From positions 1-53,243 of the forward strand of contig JAEUOD010000071.1 of assembly GCA_016791065.1 (NCBI GenBank): a stretch of DNA of 53,243 bases, given 5' to 3'. The stretch's first letter is position 1, and every line of letters begins with the position of its first letter. This document shows positions 1-9,918 of this stretch, piece by piece. This DNA comes from Dechloromonas sp. (GTDB taxonomy: Bacteria; Pseudomonadota; Gammaproteobacteria; Burkholderiales; Rhodocyclaceae). Below the pieces are notes generated by a model. That model made no database searches, was not told the DNA's origin, and saw only the letters and a list, made by a program, of their open reading frames with translations. A program made the translations under genes and the position numbers.

Positions 1-399
1 GAACTGATCGATGGCTGGCAAAGCCGGGGCACGGGCATCGAATTTGCGCTGGAACAATCCGCCCCCTTGGCCGGCGTCAACGAATCAGTCGCGCTGACCC
101 TCTACCGGATCGTGCAGGAGGCGCTGACCAACGTCGTGCGACACAGCGCCGCCCACCACTGCTCGGTACGCATTACCGGTAACGAGCAGGAAGTCAGCCT
201 CAGCATTGAGGACGACGGCAAGGGCCTGCCCGACGCTGGCCTGGTCGAGCGCGGCGGGCTGCTCGGCATGGCCGAACGGGTCGAGATGGCCGGCGGCCGG
301 CTGACGCTGACCGGCAGTCCACAAGGCGGGCTCGGCATCACAGTACTACTGCCACTGAAAATACGTGAAATACAAGCAATGACGGGAGAAGCGACATGA
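1..399 (+). CDS. NarL-family sensor histidine kinase, C-terminal part (5' end outside window)
   Basis: The reading frame is open from base 1, so the gene begins upstream of the window. Only the ATPase part of the kinase is visible: an N-box (LYRIVQEALTNVVRHS), a G1 box (DDGKGLP) and a G2 box (GLLGMAERV). This layout is typical of NarX/UhpB/DegS-type histidine kinases, which phosphorylate LuxR-type response regulators. Its stop overlaps the start of the downstream regulator gene by four bases (ATGA), so the two are translationally coupled and almost certainly a cognate pair. The sensed signal cannot be read because the input domain lies outside the window. Confidence 0.9.
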   Translation, partial: ELIDGWQSRGTGIEFALEQSAPLAGVNESVALTLYRIVQEALTNVVRHSAAHHCSVRITGNEQEVSLSIEDDGKGLPDAGLVERGGLLGMAERVEMAGGRLTLTGSPQGGLGITVLLPLKIREIQAMTGEAT

Positions 400-1043
400 T
401 TCGCATCGCACTGATCGACGACCATGCAGTCGTCCGCACCGGTTATCGGCGACTGCTGTCAGCCGAGCCGGATATCGAGGTCGTCGGCGAGGCCGCCAGC
501 GCCGACGAAGCAAATGCGCTCGTCGCCCGCAGCCAGCCCGATGTCGCCCTGGTCGACCTGAGCCTAAAGGGCAGCAGCGGCCTCGAAGCCATCCGCGGCA
601 TGCTGGCGCGCCATCCCCGCCTGCGCATCCTGGTGCTGTCGATGCACGACAGCGCTGGCCATGTCACCCAGGCCCTGAAGAGCGGTGCACATGGCTACCT
701 GACCAAGTACAGCGAACCCGACGCAGTGATCGATGGCATCCGGCGAATCGCCGCTGGCAAGCGAGTCTTTTCGCCCGAAATCGCGGACGTCCTGGCCGGC
801 GAGGCAATCGACGGCGATCCGATGCTGCAGCACCTGACTCCACGAGAATTCGAGGTCCTGCGCATGCTGGTTCAGGGCGAATCGGCCAACGGCATCGCCA
901 CCAGCATGCACCTGAGCCCGAAGACCGTCCTCAACTACCTCTCGCTGATCCGGCAAAAACTCGATGCTGACAGCGACTTCAAGCTACTGCACTTCGCAGC
1001 GCGCCACGGCATGGTCGAGTTCGGCAACAGCCTTGCCGCCTGA
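396..1043 (+). CDS. NarL/FixJ-type response regulator
   Basis: A 215-residue two-domain regulator. The receiver domain (about residues 3-118) has the acidic pair D8/D9 (LIDDHAVV), the phospho-acceptor Asp in VALVDLSLKG and the conserved Lys in YLTKYSE. The C-terminal LuxR-type helix-turn-helix (about 148-210) begins LTPREFEVLRML and includes the recognition helix SPKTVLNYLSLIRQKL. It is coupled to the kinase upstream and followed 42 bases later by a cytochrome c gene, which may be its target or an operon partner. NarL-type pairs of this kind (ExaD/ExaE) control ethanol oxidation in pseudomonads. The alcohol-oxidation genes in this window make that role possible, but it is not shown. Confidence 0.93.
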   Translation: MIRIALIDDHAVVRTGYRRLLSAEPDIEVVGEAASADEANALVARSQPDVALVDLSLKGSSGLEAIRGMLARHPRLRILVLSMHDSAGHVTQALKSGAHGYLTKYSEPDAVIDGIRRIAAGKRVFSPEIADVLAGEAIDGDPMLQHLTPREFEVLRMLVQGESANGIATSMHLSPKTVLNYLSLIRQKLDADSDFKLLHFAARHGMVEFGNSLAA

Positions 1044-1085
1044 CCTGCCATCTTTTGACAACGCAGCAACCTTGGGAGTAACGAC

Positions 1086-1466
1086 ATGAAATACCGCCAC
1101 CTCACTATCACCCTGCTCATCACCAGCCTGCTCAGCCCACTCGCCCTGGCCGACGCCAAGAACGACACTGAAATGAAGAAGCTGGCCAGCGCCAGCGGCT
1201 GCATGACCTGCCACGGCATCGAAGCCGGCAAACCCGGCCCGGATGGCATGAAGCCGATCGGCCCGGCCTGGAGCGACGTCGCCAAGCAATACAAGGGCAA
1301 GCCGGGCGCTTCGGAGTTCCTCACCCGCGTCGTGCTCGAGGGCTCCAATCCCTACAGCAGCCACTGGAAGGGCAAGGTCAGCGGCCTGTCGATGCCGCCC
1401 AATGCAGTCGCCATCACCGAAGGCAATGCGCGCCAGCTGGTGAACTGGATTCTGGCGCTCAACTAA
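1086..1466 (+). CDS. periplasmic class I cytochrome c (c551-like)
   Basis: A 126-residue protein with a signal peptide (hydrophobic core LTITLLITSLLSPLALA, cleavage near residue 22) and one heme c site C39-M-T-C42-H43. A Met-Pro in SGLSMPP is the likely sixth heme ligand. The size and the C-terminal helix (QLVNWILALN) match small c551/c552 electron carriers. It likely shuttles electrons in the periplasm, for example from a dehydrogenase to a terminal oxidase or reductase. A GGGAG-type ribosome site precedes the ATG. A hairpin follows the stop by about 28 bases. Confidence 0.9.
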   Translation: MKYRHLTITLLITSLLSPLALADAKNDTEMKKLASASGCMTCHGIEAGKPGPDGMKPIGPAWSDVAKQYKGKPGASEFLTRVVLEGSNPYSSHWKGKVSGLSMPPNAVAITEGNARQLVNWILALN

Positions 1467-1493
1467 TCAGCAAAAGCAGTCGCCCAAAAGCGA

Positions 1494-1520
1494 GAAGCCC
1501 ATGCTTGATGCATGGGCTTC
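1494..1520 (+). terminator. hairpin downstream of the cytochrome c gene
   Basis: A perfect 11-bp inverted repeat (GAAGCCCATGC / GCATGGGCTTC) with a 5-base loop TTGAT, about 28 bases after the cytochrome c stop. A mixed GTGGTTCTTC stretch follows rather than a clean T-run. It probably ends the kinase-regulator-cytochrome transcript, with moderate strength. Confidence 0.55.
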
Positions 1521-1745
1521 GTGGTTCTTCTGCCTCGGCACTCATGGCCTTGGCGTTCGGCTTTTAGCCGTTTGGGTGCTACGCGATCTTCCTTAGAAAC
1601 TGCGGCGGACTATCAACCATGCAGACTCCTTTCGCTTGATGAACCCTCGTTCCGACTGAAGCTCTTGCTGCCTGGAACTCGATTTCAGATTACGCCTTTG
1701 GTCAGGAAAGTCCACAACATTTTTCGCTGACATTCGCGCAACAAA
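1521..1745. other. intergenic stretch without a convincing gene
   Basis: Between the cytochrome c hairpin and the minus-strand terminator, the only frames are short (72 codons or fewer), lack ribosome sites and have unusual composition. The sequence is visibly less GC-rich than the neighbouring genes. I see no RNA gene or repeat in it. Confidence 0.4.
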
Positions 1746-1769
1746 AAGGCCGGCATTTCTGCCGGCCTT
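1746..1769 (-). terminator. intrinsic terminator for the small minus-strand gene
   Basis: A 10-bp perfect stem (AAGGCCGGCA / TGCCGGCCTT) with loop TTTC. Read on the minus strand it is followed by TTTTTG, a proper U-tract. It lies about 30 bases past the stop of the small gene at 1802-2008, which supports that gene being transcribed. Confidence 0.75.
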
Positions 1770-1801
1770 CGGCCTTTTCGGCCGTACCAACGAGTTCCGG
1801 A

Positions 1802-2008
1802 CTAGCCCCCGGCGGGAGCCAGTTGCAGCGAAACCAGGGAACGCTCAGACACAATCAGGCGCTTCTTTATTCCCGAGCCGATTTTTCGTTCGACTTCCCA
1901 CATCGCCAGCCCTTTGACCACGGCAACTTGTTGAATGGCTGTCACGACATCGCCCAGCTTGGTGCAGAGATACTCCGCGCCACGCTCGATTGAAGACTTC
2001 ACTTTCAT
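1802..2008 (-). CDS. small hypothetical protein
   Basis: A 68-residue reading frame. An AGGAG sits nine bases before the ATG at 2008; an earlier in-frame ATG at 2017 would abut the AGGAG and is less likely. The protein is charged, with a hydrophobic stretch in the middle (VVTAIQQVAVVKGLAMW) and no signal peptide or known motif. It is isolated from its neighbours, and a strong intrinsic terminator follows its stop. I do not recognise the family. Support comes from the ribosome site and terminator rather than homology. Confidence 0.45.
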   Translation of the reverse strand: MKVKSSIERGAEYLCTKLGDVVTAIQQVAVVKGLAMWEVERKIGSGIKKRLIVSERSLVSLQLAPAGG

Positions 2009-2111
2009 TCGGCTCATCTCCTGCGTGATGGTTGGGAAAGGCAATCCTACTCAAATTGTGAGGTGGCGGAAACCATGTATTCCGAACATGCATTTCGAAC
2101 AAATCGAAGCA

Positions 2112-2807
2112 TCAGTCCAGTTCAGGCTGGAGCAGCGTCGCACCGAGATGACCGACCTTGACGTAGATCAGCGCCCCCTCCGCGCCGGTAAAAGGGGTGT
2201 GCTTGCTCCAGCGCGGATTGCGCAGCCATGTCCCCGCCGGATACTCGCCTTGTTCGTCGCGGAAGACACCGTCAAGGACGAAGATTTCCTCGCCGCCAGG
2301 ATGAGTATGGGGATTGAAACGGGTATGCGGCGCCCAGCGGACCAGGGCCGAGTTGATGCCGTCAAATTCGTGCAGCGGCATCACCGAAAGGCCGGGCACC
2401 AGCCCCTGGCGCCATGGTGTAGTACGGGTATCGATTCTGAGTTGCCGCTCGTCTCCCGGCGAAAACTGCCAGACCTTGACGAAGATCGTGCAGCCATCCT
2501 TGCTGAACGGCGCATGCCTTGAACCCGGCGGATTGCGGACGTAGGTGCCGGCCGGGTAATCGCCGTGCTCGTCAGAAAACACGCCATCAAGGACGATGAA
2601 TTCTTCGCCGCCACCATGGGTATGTGCGGTGAAGCCGGCCCCCGGTGCGTAACGGACGATGCTGGTGGCGCGTGCCACCTCGCCCCCGGTCCGGTCGAGA
2701 CAATGCCGCCAGACGCCCGGGGAGGGCGAAGCGAGCCAGTCGCCCTCCCCGGCCGGGGGAATGACGACGCGCTGCTCAAAGTCGGCGTTGATCAGATTGC
2801 TGTTCAA
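2112..2807 (-). CDS. double-cupin protein (ChrR-like cupin repeats)
   Basis: A 231-residue protein made of two copies of a ChrR-type cupin domain (about residues 15-120 and 125-225). Both halves carry the metal-binding pattern: HTHGGGEEFIVLDGVFSDE in the first and HTHPGGEEIFVLDGVFRDE in the second, each followed by YPAGT and a histidine. Such domains bind a divalent metal and occur in anti-sigma factor ChrR and in stand-alone stress proteins. The ChrR zinc-binding anti-sigma domain is missing, so this is not a full anti-sigma factor. It lies 63 bases downstream of fghA on the same strand, so a link to aldehyde or peroxide stress is possible but inferred. Confidence 0.82.
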   Translation of the reverse strand: MNSNLINADFEQRVVIPPAGEGDWLASPSPGVWRHCLDRTGGEVARATSIVRYAPGAGFTAHTHGGGEEFIVLDGVFSDEHGDYPAGTYVRNPPGSRHAPFSKDGCTIFVKVWQFSPGDERQLRIDTRTTPWRQGLVPGLSVMPLHEFDGINSALVRWAPHTRFNPHTHPGGEEIFVLDGVFRDEQGEYPAGTWLRNPRWSKHTPFTGAEGALIYVKVGHLGATLLQPELD

Positions 2808-2870
2808 GCTGGCGAACCCATGTGCGGAGTGTTTAGGAGTGCCCGCAACCGGGAACGTTCCCGACCCGGC

Positions 2871-3716
2871 TCAGGCTTTCAGTGCCTGCGCATGATGACG
2901 CAGATGGTCGTCGATGAAACTGGCGATGAAATAATAGCTATGGTCGTAACCGGCCTGCAGGCGCAAGGTCAGCGGTGCCTCCGCCGCGAGGGCGGCGACC
3001 TGCAGAACCTCCGGCTTGAGCTGGATGGAGAGAAACTGGTCGCGGTCGCCCTGGTCGATCAGGATGGGCAACTTTTCGCCGGTATTGAGCAGCAGTTGGC
3101 TGGCATCCCACTCTCGCCATGGCGCGCGGTCCTCGCCGAGATAACGGGAAAACGCCTTTTCGCCCCAGGGCACGCTCATTGGATTGCAGATTGGCGCGAA
3201 GGCGGAAAGCGACTGGTAACGCCCGGGATTGCGCAGGGCGCAGACCAAGGCGCCATGCCCACCCATCGAGTGGCCGCTGATCCCCCGCCGCTCCGAAACC
3301 GGGAAACTGGCTTCGACCAGCGTGGGCAATTCACGCGCCACGTAGTCGTGCATCCGGTAGTGCCGGTCATACGGTGCCTGCGTTGCGTTCAGGTAAAAAC
3401 CCGCGCCGTGGCCGAAATCCCAGCCGCCGTCCGGGTCGCCCGGGACGTCTTCGCCGCGCGGGCTGGTGTCGGGGGCGACAATGATGATGCCGAGTTCGGC
3501 TGCCAGACGCTGGGCGCCGGCCTTCTGCATGAAATTCTCGTCGGTGCAACTCAGGCCGGAGAGCCAGTAGAGCACCGGCAGTTTCTCACCCTGTTCGACC
3601 TGCGGCGGCAGGTAGATCGAGAACACCATGTCGCAGTTGAGGGTGTTCGAGCGGTGGCGGTAGCGCTTGGTCCAGCCGCCAAAGCATTTCTGGCAGGAGA
3701 TGTTTTCGAGGGACAT
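2871..3716 (-). CDS. fghA: S-formylglutathione hydrolase
   Basis: A 281-residue alpha/beta hydrolase of the esterase D family. It hydrolyses S-formylglutathione to formate and glutathione, the second step of glutathione-dependent formaldehyde oxidation in the cytoplasm. The nucleophile Ser is in [14 protein letters not shown]. The family oxyanion region [19 protein letters not shown] and the catalytic Asp (DQGDRDQFL) and His (GYDHSYYF) are all present. Length matches the family (about 280). It starts ten bases after adhC stops, so the two genes form one operon and together turn the hydroxymethyl-glutathione adduct into formate. Confidence 0.96.
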   Translation of the reverse strand: MSLENISCQKCFGGWTKRYRHRSNTLNCDMVFSIYLPPQVEQGEKLPVLYWLSGLSCTDENFMQKAGAQRLAAELGIIIVAPDTSPRGEDVPGDPDGGWDFGHGAGFYLNATQAPYDRHYRMHDYVARELPTLVEASFPVSERRGISGHSMGGHGALVCALRNPGRYQSLSAFAPICNPMSVPWGEKAFSRYLGEDRAPWREWDASQLLLNTGEKLPILIDQGDRDQFLSIQLKPEVLQVAALAAEAPLTLRLQAGYDHSYYFIASFIDDHLRHHAQALKA

Positions 3717-3726
3717 GTCCGGCGCC

Positions 3727-4851
<1,125 letters not shown>

Positions 4852-4881
4852 CTATGAAGGATTCGAATGCGGCCCAGTATA

Positions 4882-4897
4882 ATTAATGCCGAATAAT
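4882..4897. promoter_or_regulatory. candidate LysR operator between adhC and lysR
   Basis: The A/T-rich 102-base divergent gap holds a near-palindrome ATTAAT-GCCG-AATAAT (arms match 5 of 6). LysR-type regulators commonly bind such sites between their own gene and a divergent target. This is a pattern call only; no experimentally known motif was matched. Confidence 0.3.
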
Positions 4898-4944
4898 GAA
4901 TAAATCTCCAATCCAGAATTGATTATTGCCATATAGGGATAAAA

Positions 4945-5862
4945 ATGAGCCGCTGGGAAGGTCTGGATGAATTCGTCGCCGTCGCCGAGTGCTGCAGCTT
5001 TTCGCGCGCCGCCGAACGCCTGCGTCTGTCATCGTCGCATGTCAGCCGGCAGGTCGCCCTGCTGGAGGAAAGGCTGCAGGCCCGGCTGCTCTATCGGACA
5101 ACCCGGCGCGTTTCCCTGACCGAGGCCGGGCAGACCTTCCTCGCGCGCTGCCAGCGCCTGATTGAGGAGCGCGATGAAGCTTTCCTGAGTATTGGCGACC
5201 TGCACAGCGCACCGACCGGCCTGCTGCGCATGACGGCAGCCATTGCCTATGGCGAGCGCTTCATCGTGCCGCTGGTTAACGATTTCATGGCCCTGCATCC
5301 GGCCCTGAAGGTCGAGATCGAGCTGACCAATCGCACCCTCGACATGGTTCACGAAGGCTTCGATCTCGCCATCCGTCTCGGCCGGCTCAGCGAATCCAGT
5401 CTCGTCGCCACTCGCCTGGCACCGCGCGCCATGTATCTCTGCGCCGCACCAGCCTATCTGGAAAAATACGGCCGGCCACATACCCTTTCCGAACTGGCGC
5501 AGCACAACTGCCTGCTTGGCACCGGCGATACCTGGCTGTTCGAGCAGGATGGCAAGGAATACCCGTTCCGGCCCAGTGGCAACTGGCGCTGCAACAGTGG
5601 TCAGGCAGTGCTCGACGCCGCACTGCGCGGCTTCGGCCTGTGCCAGCTACCGGATTATTACGTGCTCGATCAGCTGCGTCGGGGCGAACTGGTTTCCTTG
5701 CTGGAAGCCAGTCAGCCGCCTAATACCGCCGTCTGGGCGGTCTACCCGCAACGGCGTTATGCACTGCCCAAGGTACGCCTGCTGATCGAGGCCTTGAAGG
5801 ACGGCCTGGCGCGACGACCGGAGTATGACGGGAGTCCGAAGGTGGGCCGGCATCACTGCTGA
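4945..5862 (+). CDS. LysR-family transcriptional regulator, divergent from adhC
   Basis: A 305-residue LysR protein. The N-terminal winged helix-turn-helix (about 1-62) reads FVAVAECCSFSRAAERLRLSSSHVSRQVALLEE. A co-inducer-binding domain follows (about 90-295), with the CrgA-like start PTGLLRMTAAIAYGERF. The ATG follows TATAGGGATAAAA. Divergent orientation next to the formaldehyde operon makes adhC-fghA its likely target, with formaldehyde or a glutathione adduct as possible effector. The effector is not readable from sequence. Confidence 0.92.
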   Translation: MSRWEGLDEFVAVAECCSFSRAAERLRLSSSHVSRQVALLEERLQARLLYRTTRRVSLTEAGQTFLARCQRLIEERDEAFLSIGDLHSAPTGLLRMTAAIAYGERFIVPLVNDFMALHPALKVEIELTNRTLDMVHEGFDLAIRLGRLSESSLVATRLAPRAMYLCAAPAYLEKYGRPHTLSELAQHNCLLGTGDTWLFEQDGKEYPFRPSGNWRCNSGQAVLDAALRGFGLCQLPDYYVLDQLRRGELVSLLEASQPPNTAVWAVYPQRRYALPKVRLLIEALKDGLARRPEYDGSPKVGRHHC

Positions 5863-5923
5863 GAAAGCACCTGCCCGGCTGTTGCACACCCGAAAATAAG
5901 CCAGGCGCCAAGAGCGCCAGAAA

Positions 5924-8900
5924 TCAGGCAGGCCCCTGCGTCGAGGAGCGGAAAACGCTCAGGGCGTTGCGCCCTGCCGCCTTGGCCTGTCGCATGGCGC
6001 TCTCCGCCTCGCTGATCAATTGTTCGACGAGCTTGCCGCCACCGGCAAACAGGGCGATGCCAATGCTCGGCGTCACCAGGCAGCTTTGTTCGCCAAGCGG
6101 AAAAGCCTGGTTGAGCGCCGCCAGCACCTTGTTACCGATGCGCTCGACATGCAGCGATGCCTCCTCGGCGTCGCCCCCCAGACCTTCGCAGAGCAACACG
6201 AATTCATCGCCGCCATAACGGGCGACGGTATCGGCCTCGCGTACGCAGCCTATCAGGCGGATGGCGACCTGACGCAGGAGCTGATCGCCGGCGGCCTGCC
6301 CCAGGCGATCGTTAAGTCCCTTGAAATCGTCAAGATCGATGAAGAACAGGGCGCCATGAAGACCGGAGCGACGGGTGGCGGCGAGCGCATGGGCGAGACG
6401 GTCGTGCAGCAGGCGACTGTTGGGCAGTTGGGTAAGCGGATCGAAGTAGGCGAGCTGGCGGATTGACTCTTCGGCGCGGCGCCGCTCGGTAATGTCCTGG
6501 AAAACGACGACTGCTCCCGCCGTGCAGCCATTCTCGATGACCGGAGCGACGTTGAGGGAAACCGGGAAGCGTCCGCCATCCTTGCGCCAGAAGCATTCCG
6601 TGTCGGTGTAGCGACGAATGCCGTCGCGCAACGTCCGGTTGATCGGACATTCGCTGTCCGGGTAGATGCTGCCGTCGGCGCGCCGATAGTGGAAAAGCGC
6701 ATGCGCCGGGCGGCCGCTCACTTCCTCCTCGGCCAGGCCGAGCAGGTTGAGGGCGGCCGTATTGACGAAGGTGGTCCTGCCCTCGAGGTCCACACCGAAG
6801 ATGCCCTCGCCGACCGAGTCCAGCAGCAGGGCGTTACGCCGGCTCAGATCCTCGATCCGGTGTTGGTTGACACGCTCCGTCGTGACATCGCGGACGATCG
6901 CCAGGAAACCGCTCGGGAAGGTCGCCTGGGCTTCCATCACCGGGCTCAGGATGGCCATTGAAATCAGCGGCTCACCATCGACCGCAAACTGGTATTCGAC
7001 CGTCCGCGACTTGCCGTCGAGCAGAATCTCGCCCATGGCGTCGGCCAGTTGATTGGCGATCTCGACCGGTAGCGATTCGACATAGCGGCCGCCGCGCGGA
7101 TCGCTTTCGTCCTGCCCCGGATGGCGGCTGCCCGGCGGGTAGAAATATTCGACGACACTGCCGCCGGCATCGAAGACGACGACCAGATCCTGCATCGCAG
7201 CCATCAGCCGGGCCAGCCTGGCCTCGCGGGTCAGGATGGCTTCGACGCTGGCCTTGCGCTCGCTGATATCGAGGTTGGTGCCAGTCATGCGCACGGCCCG
7301 CCCGGCGGCATCCCGCTCGACGACACGGCCCCGGCAAAGAATCCAGACCCAGTGCTCGTCCTTGTGACGGACCCGGTATTCCGCCTCGAACATCGGCGTC
7401 TCGCCCTTGAGATGCCGGTAGAGGATGCGGCGCACCTCGGGCAGATCGGCCAGGTTGATCAGCCCAGTGTACGTATCGTTGTCGAGCTGCAATTCGCCAG
7501 CGGCATAGCCCAGGATCTCGGTCATCCGGGCATTGCAGACAAATGCGCCACTCGGGATGTGCCAGTCCCACAGGCCGAGACTGGCGCCGGCCAGGGCCAG
7601 CTCCATGCGCTGTTCGCTGCGCGCGACGCGGCTCAGGGCGAAACGCAGTTCGCTGATATCGACGAAGGCCCAGAGCGATTCGCCGATTTCGCGGTCGAGC
7701 ATGGCACCGCTGACATTGAGCCAGACGGTATGGCCATCCCGGTGGCGCTGCTGGAACTGCGAACGGTACACCTTGCCGGCCGCGAGTATCGGGTAGGACT
7801 CCCGGCCGAATGCCTCGTAAGCCTCGTCATCCAGGTAATTGTGCCGGGTCGGCAGGCCATTGAGTTCGCCCGGCCCGTAGCCGAGCATCTTCTCGAATGC
7901 CGGATTGGCCCAGATGATCGTCCGCTCGCGGACCCGGACAATGCCGACCAGTTCGTTTTCGATGATCGCCTTCTGCTCGGCCAGCAAGCGGTGCAACTGC
8001 TGTTCGGTGCGCTTGCGTTCGGTGACATCCTCGATCACGGACAGGCTGCGGATGATCCTCCCCTCTTCATCGCGCTCCCCGTGCGCCGAGAGCAGAACGT
8101 CGAGGACGCGACCGTCGGCAGCCAACATCCGGTATTCAACATCCTGGCAGTGCCCGGTGCGGAAAAATTCGGGAAGTATCTGGTCGTTGGCGTAACGTCG
8201 CGAGTCCTCGGTCAGGAAATCGGTGGACTTGCGACCGATCACCTCGTCGCGGCGATAGCCCAGTGTCTCGAGCCAGGCATCGCTGACGCTGACGATACGG
8301 CCTTCGGCGTCGATGGAATGCATCATCGTCGGCGTCGCGTTGTAGAGCGAACGGTAGCGCACCTCGCTGGCCGCGAGCCGCTGCTGCGTCAGCAGGTACC
8401 AGCGCGTTGCCAGGGCCGCCAGCAGGCTGAGCACCAGCGCGGCAGCGATCTCGAATGCTAGCCGGCCCGCCCCCAGCCAGCCAGCGGCCGGCGCCAGGCT
8501 GAGCATCCAGCGGCCGTTGGGCACCTCCAGCGGAATGGCGACCGGATTGTCGGCCAGGCGTGCCGCCGATTCGGCAAAGATCTGGCGTGCGCCGGTATCC
8601 GGATGCGTGCGCCAGAAGTGGTAGGCATAGCCCTGTTCGGCGAGATCCTCCAATTCGAGCGCACTCAGGAAATTGGCGAAATCGATCACCGCAATTGTAA
8701 AGCCCCAGAACTCCTGGCCGGAGTCACCGAGAAAGACCGGCAGCCGCCCGACCACGGCCTCGCCGCCCTGAATCAGGGTGAAGGGCCCGGCCAGGGTAAG
8801 ACGACGCGTCTCGACGGCAAGACGCGCTTCCTTGTTGCGCTTGGTGTCGGTCAACAGGTCATGACCAATCGCCGGCTCGTTACCGCGCAACGGAACGATC

Positions 8901-9238
8901 TGCCGGATGACGCCGGCCGGTGCCAGTTGCAGCGAGGCGACGCCAGGGTAGTGCGGAAGAAACTGCGCCGCGACCTGCTCGAAATCCGCCACCTGCCCCT
9001 TGCCCAGCTTGACCAGCCCGGCCAGCGCATACGTGGCGGACAGGCCGTGCCCGAGCTGACGCTCGATCTGTCGCGCCTTGTGCTCGGCCATCTCCACGGC
9101 ATCGGCGCGATTCACCGCCAGCCGGTAGTTTTCGAACAGGGCGATGCCGATGCCGCAAACGACGAAGACGATCAGGAAGACCCCGAGGGTCGGGCGAGAA
9201 ATGCGCTCTTGTTGCTTGGACATGCTTGAGTGGTTCAT
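5924..9238 (-). CDS. membrane diguanylate cyclase with CHASE, five PAS domains and GGDEF
   Basis: About 1104 residues from the ATG at 9238; ATG at 9223 or TTG at 9256 are alternatives, and none has a clear ribosome site. Order: transmembrane segment (about 15-40), periplasmic CHASE-like domain (about 65-250), second transmembrane segment (about 260-285), roughly five PAS/PAC modules (about 290-920, several ending in DITERK/DISERK-like linkers), and a C-terminal GGDEF domain. The catalytic motif is intact (ARYGGDEFVLL). An RxxD inhibitory site (READ) lies five residues before it, so product feedback by c-di-GMP is likely. No EAL domain follows. It should synthesise c-di-GMP in response to an external ligand plus internal redox or ligand cues. 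Confidence 0.92.
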   Translation of the reverse strand: MNHSSMSKQQERISRPTLGVFLIVFVVCGIGIALFENYRLAVNRADAVEMAEHKARQIERQLGHGLSATYALAGLVKLGKGQVADFEQVAAQFLPHYPGVASLQLAPAGVIRQIVPLRGNEPAIGHDLLTDTKRNKEARLAVETRRLTLAGPFTLIQGGEAVVGRLPVFLGDSGQEFWGFTIAVIDFANFLSALELEDLAEQGYAYHFWRTHPDTGARQIFAESAARLADNPVAIPLEVPNGRWMLSLAPAAGWLGAGRLAFEIAAALVLSLLAALATRWYLLTQQRLAASEVRYRSLYNATPTMMHSIDAEGRIVSVSDAWLETLGYRRDEVIGRKSTDFLTEDSRRYANDQILPEFFRTGHCQDVEYRMLAADGRVLDVLLSAHGERDEEGRIIRSLSVIEDVTERKRTEQQLHRLLAEQKAIIENELVGIVRVRERTIIWANPAFEKMLGYGPGELNGLPTRHNYLDDEAYEAFGRESYPILAAGKVYRSQFQQRHRDGHTVWLNVSGAMLDREIGESLWAFVDISELRFALSRVARSEQRMELALAGASLGLWDWHIPSGAFVCNARMTEILGYAAGELQLDNDTYTGLINLADLPEVRRILYRHLKGETPMFEAEYRVRHKDEHWVWILCRGRVVERDAAGRAVRMTGTNLDISERKASVEAILTREARLARLMAAMQDLVVVFDAGGSVVEYFYPPGSRHPGQDESDPRGGRYVESLPVEIANQLADAMGEILLDGKSRTVEYQFAVDGEPLISMAILSPVMEAQATFPSGFLAIVRDVTTERVNQHRIEDLSRRNALLLDSVGEGIFGVDLEGRTTFVNTAALNLLGLAEEEVSGRPAHALFHYRRADGSIYPDSECPINRTLRDGIRRYTDTECFWRKDGGRFPVSLNVAPVIENGCTAGAVVVFQDITERRRAEESIRQLAYFDPLTQLPNSRLLHDRLAHALAATRRSGLHGALFFIDLDDFKGLNDRLGQAAGDQLLRQVAIRLIGCVREADTVARYGGDEFVLLCEGLGGDAEEASLHVERIGNKVLAALNQAFPLGEQSCLVTPSIGIALFAGGGKLVEQLISEAESAMRQAKAAGRNALSVFRSSTQGPA

Positions 9239-9291
9239 CGTTGGCGGCGGGCGCAACAGTTGTCACGACCTAAGGGCACCTGAGCCCGATA

Positions 9292-9310
9292 TATTAGCGA
9301 TTTGCTAATA
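9292..9310. promoter_or_regulatory. perfect inverted repeat upstream of the diguanylate cyclase gene
   Basis: TATTAGC-GATTT-GCTAATA, a perfect 7-bp inverted repeat in an A/T-rich patch 54 bases before the cyclase start. There is no T-run on the minus strand, so an operator is more likely than a terminator. The cognate protein is unknown. Confidence 0.35.
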
Positions 9311-9434
9311 CTTTAGTCATAGACGACTGTGCCAACCAGTGCCCATTCACTGGCAACGTGAAACAACTCACACGGTGCTGCGCCTCAGCACAACGGTTCG
9401 CCACGCCTCCTCGGCCTGGCGCTCGTTGCACCGC

Positions 9435-9716
9435 TCAGGAAACGCTTTCCGAGGCTTGCGCCTCCCGCTTCAACTGGCGGACCCGCATTTCGATATAGCG
9501 GGCCCGGGCAACGCCCTCGTCGCCATGGGCGATGCGGATGGCGTCATCCCAGAGTGCCGGATCGATCCGCTCCAGATGCAGTTCGCGATTGGCGATCATG
9601 AAGCGCTGCAGGTCGTTCTCGTCAGGCGCGTGGGCCTGCGCCGTGGTGCGGGAGTAGATGAAATAGCAGGCACCCACCAGCAGGGCCAGGGCAAGGAAGG
9701 CAAATACGGTGGCCAT
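9435..9716 (-). CDS. small single-span membrane protein
   Basis: A 93-residue protein. The start at 9716 is chosen because AGGAG lies nine bases before that ATG; the frame is open further upstream without a ribosome site. One N-terminal transmembrane helix (ATVFAFLALALLVGACYFIYS) is followed by a charged cytoplasmic tail rich in Glu and Arg (AHAPDENDLQRFMIANRELH...). I do not recognise the family. It is convergent with nothing and sits alone between the cyclase and the exaC promoter region. Confidence 0.65.
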   Translation of the reverse strand: MATVFAFLALALLVGACYFIYSRTTAQAHAPDENDLQRFMIANRELHLERIDPALWDDAIRIAHGDEGVARARYIEMRVRQLKREAQASESVS

Positions 9717-9880
9717 GGAAGGGAACTCCTGACGGTGGCAAAGGGGGGCAGCATAACACCGACTGCCCGGCAAGGTCGTCGGGCTGCCGCCCTGTACCGG
9801 ACACCTGCTCCAGATTTCAGCAACTGCTGATCAATTGACCAGCCAGGCAACTTGAGCAGCACCAGGAAATTCGACCATAG

Positions 9881-9906
9881 GATATTGATTTAACAACATA
9901 AATATC
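9881..9906 (+). promoter_or_regulatory. candidate upstream activator site for exaC
   Basis: GATATT and AATATC form an inverted repeat separated by 14 A/T-rich bases, 26 bases before the sigma-54-like promoter at 9932. Sigma-54 activators bind upstream inverted repeats, although usually at a greater distance. Weak evidence. Confidence 0.25.
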
Positions 9907-9918
9907 AACACAACCGGG

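Noticed and set aside
2112-2807. Full ChrR anti-sigma factor
   Set aside because: The zinc-binding anti-sigma domain and an adjacent ECF sigma gene are absent; only cupin repeats are present.
7121-8461. 446-codon plus-strand frame inside the diguanylate cyclase gene
   Set aside because: Antisense shadow; the cyclase frame has clear PAS and GGDEF motifs throughout.
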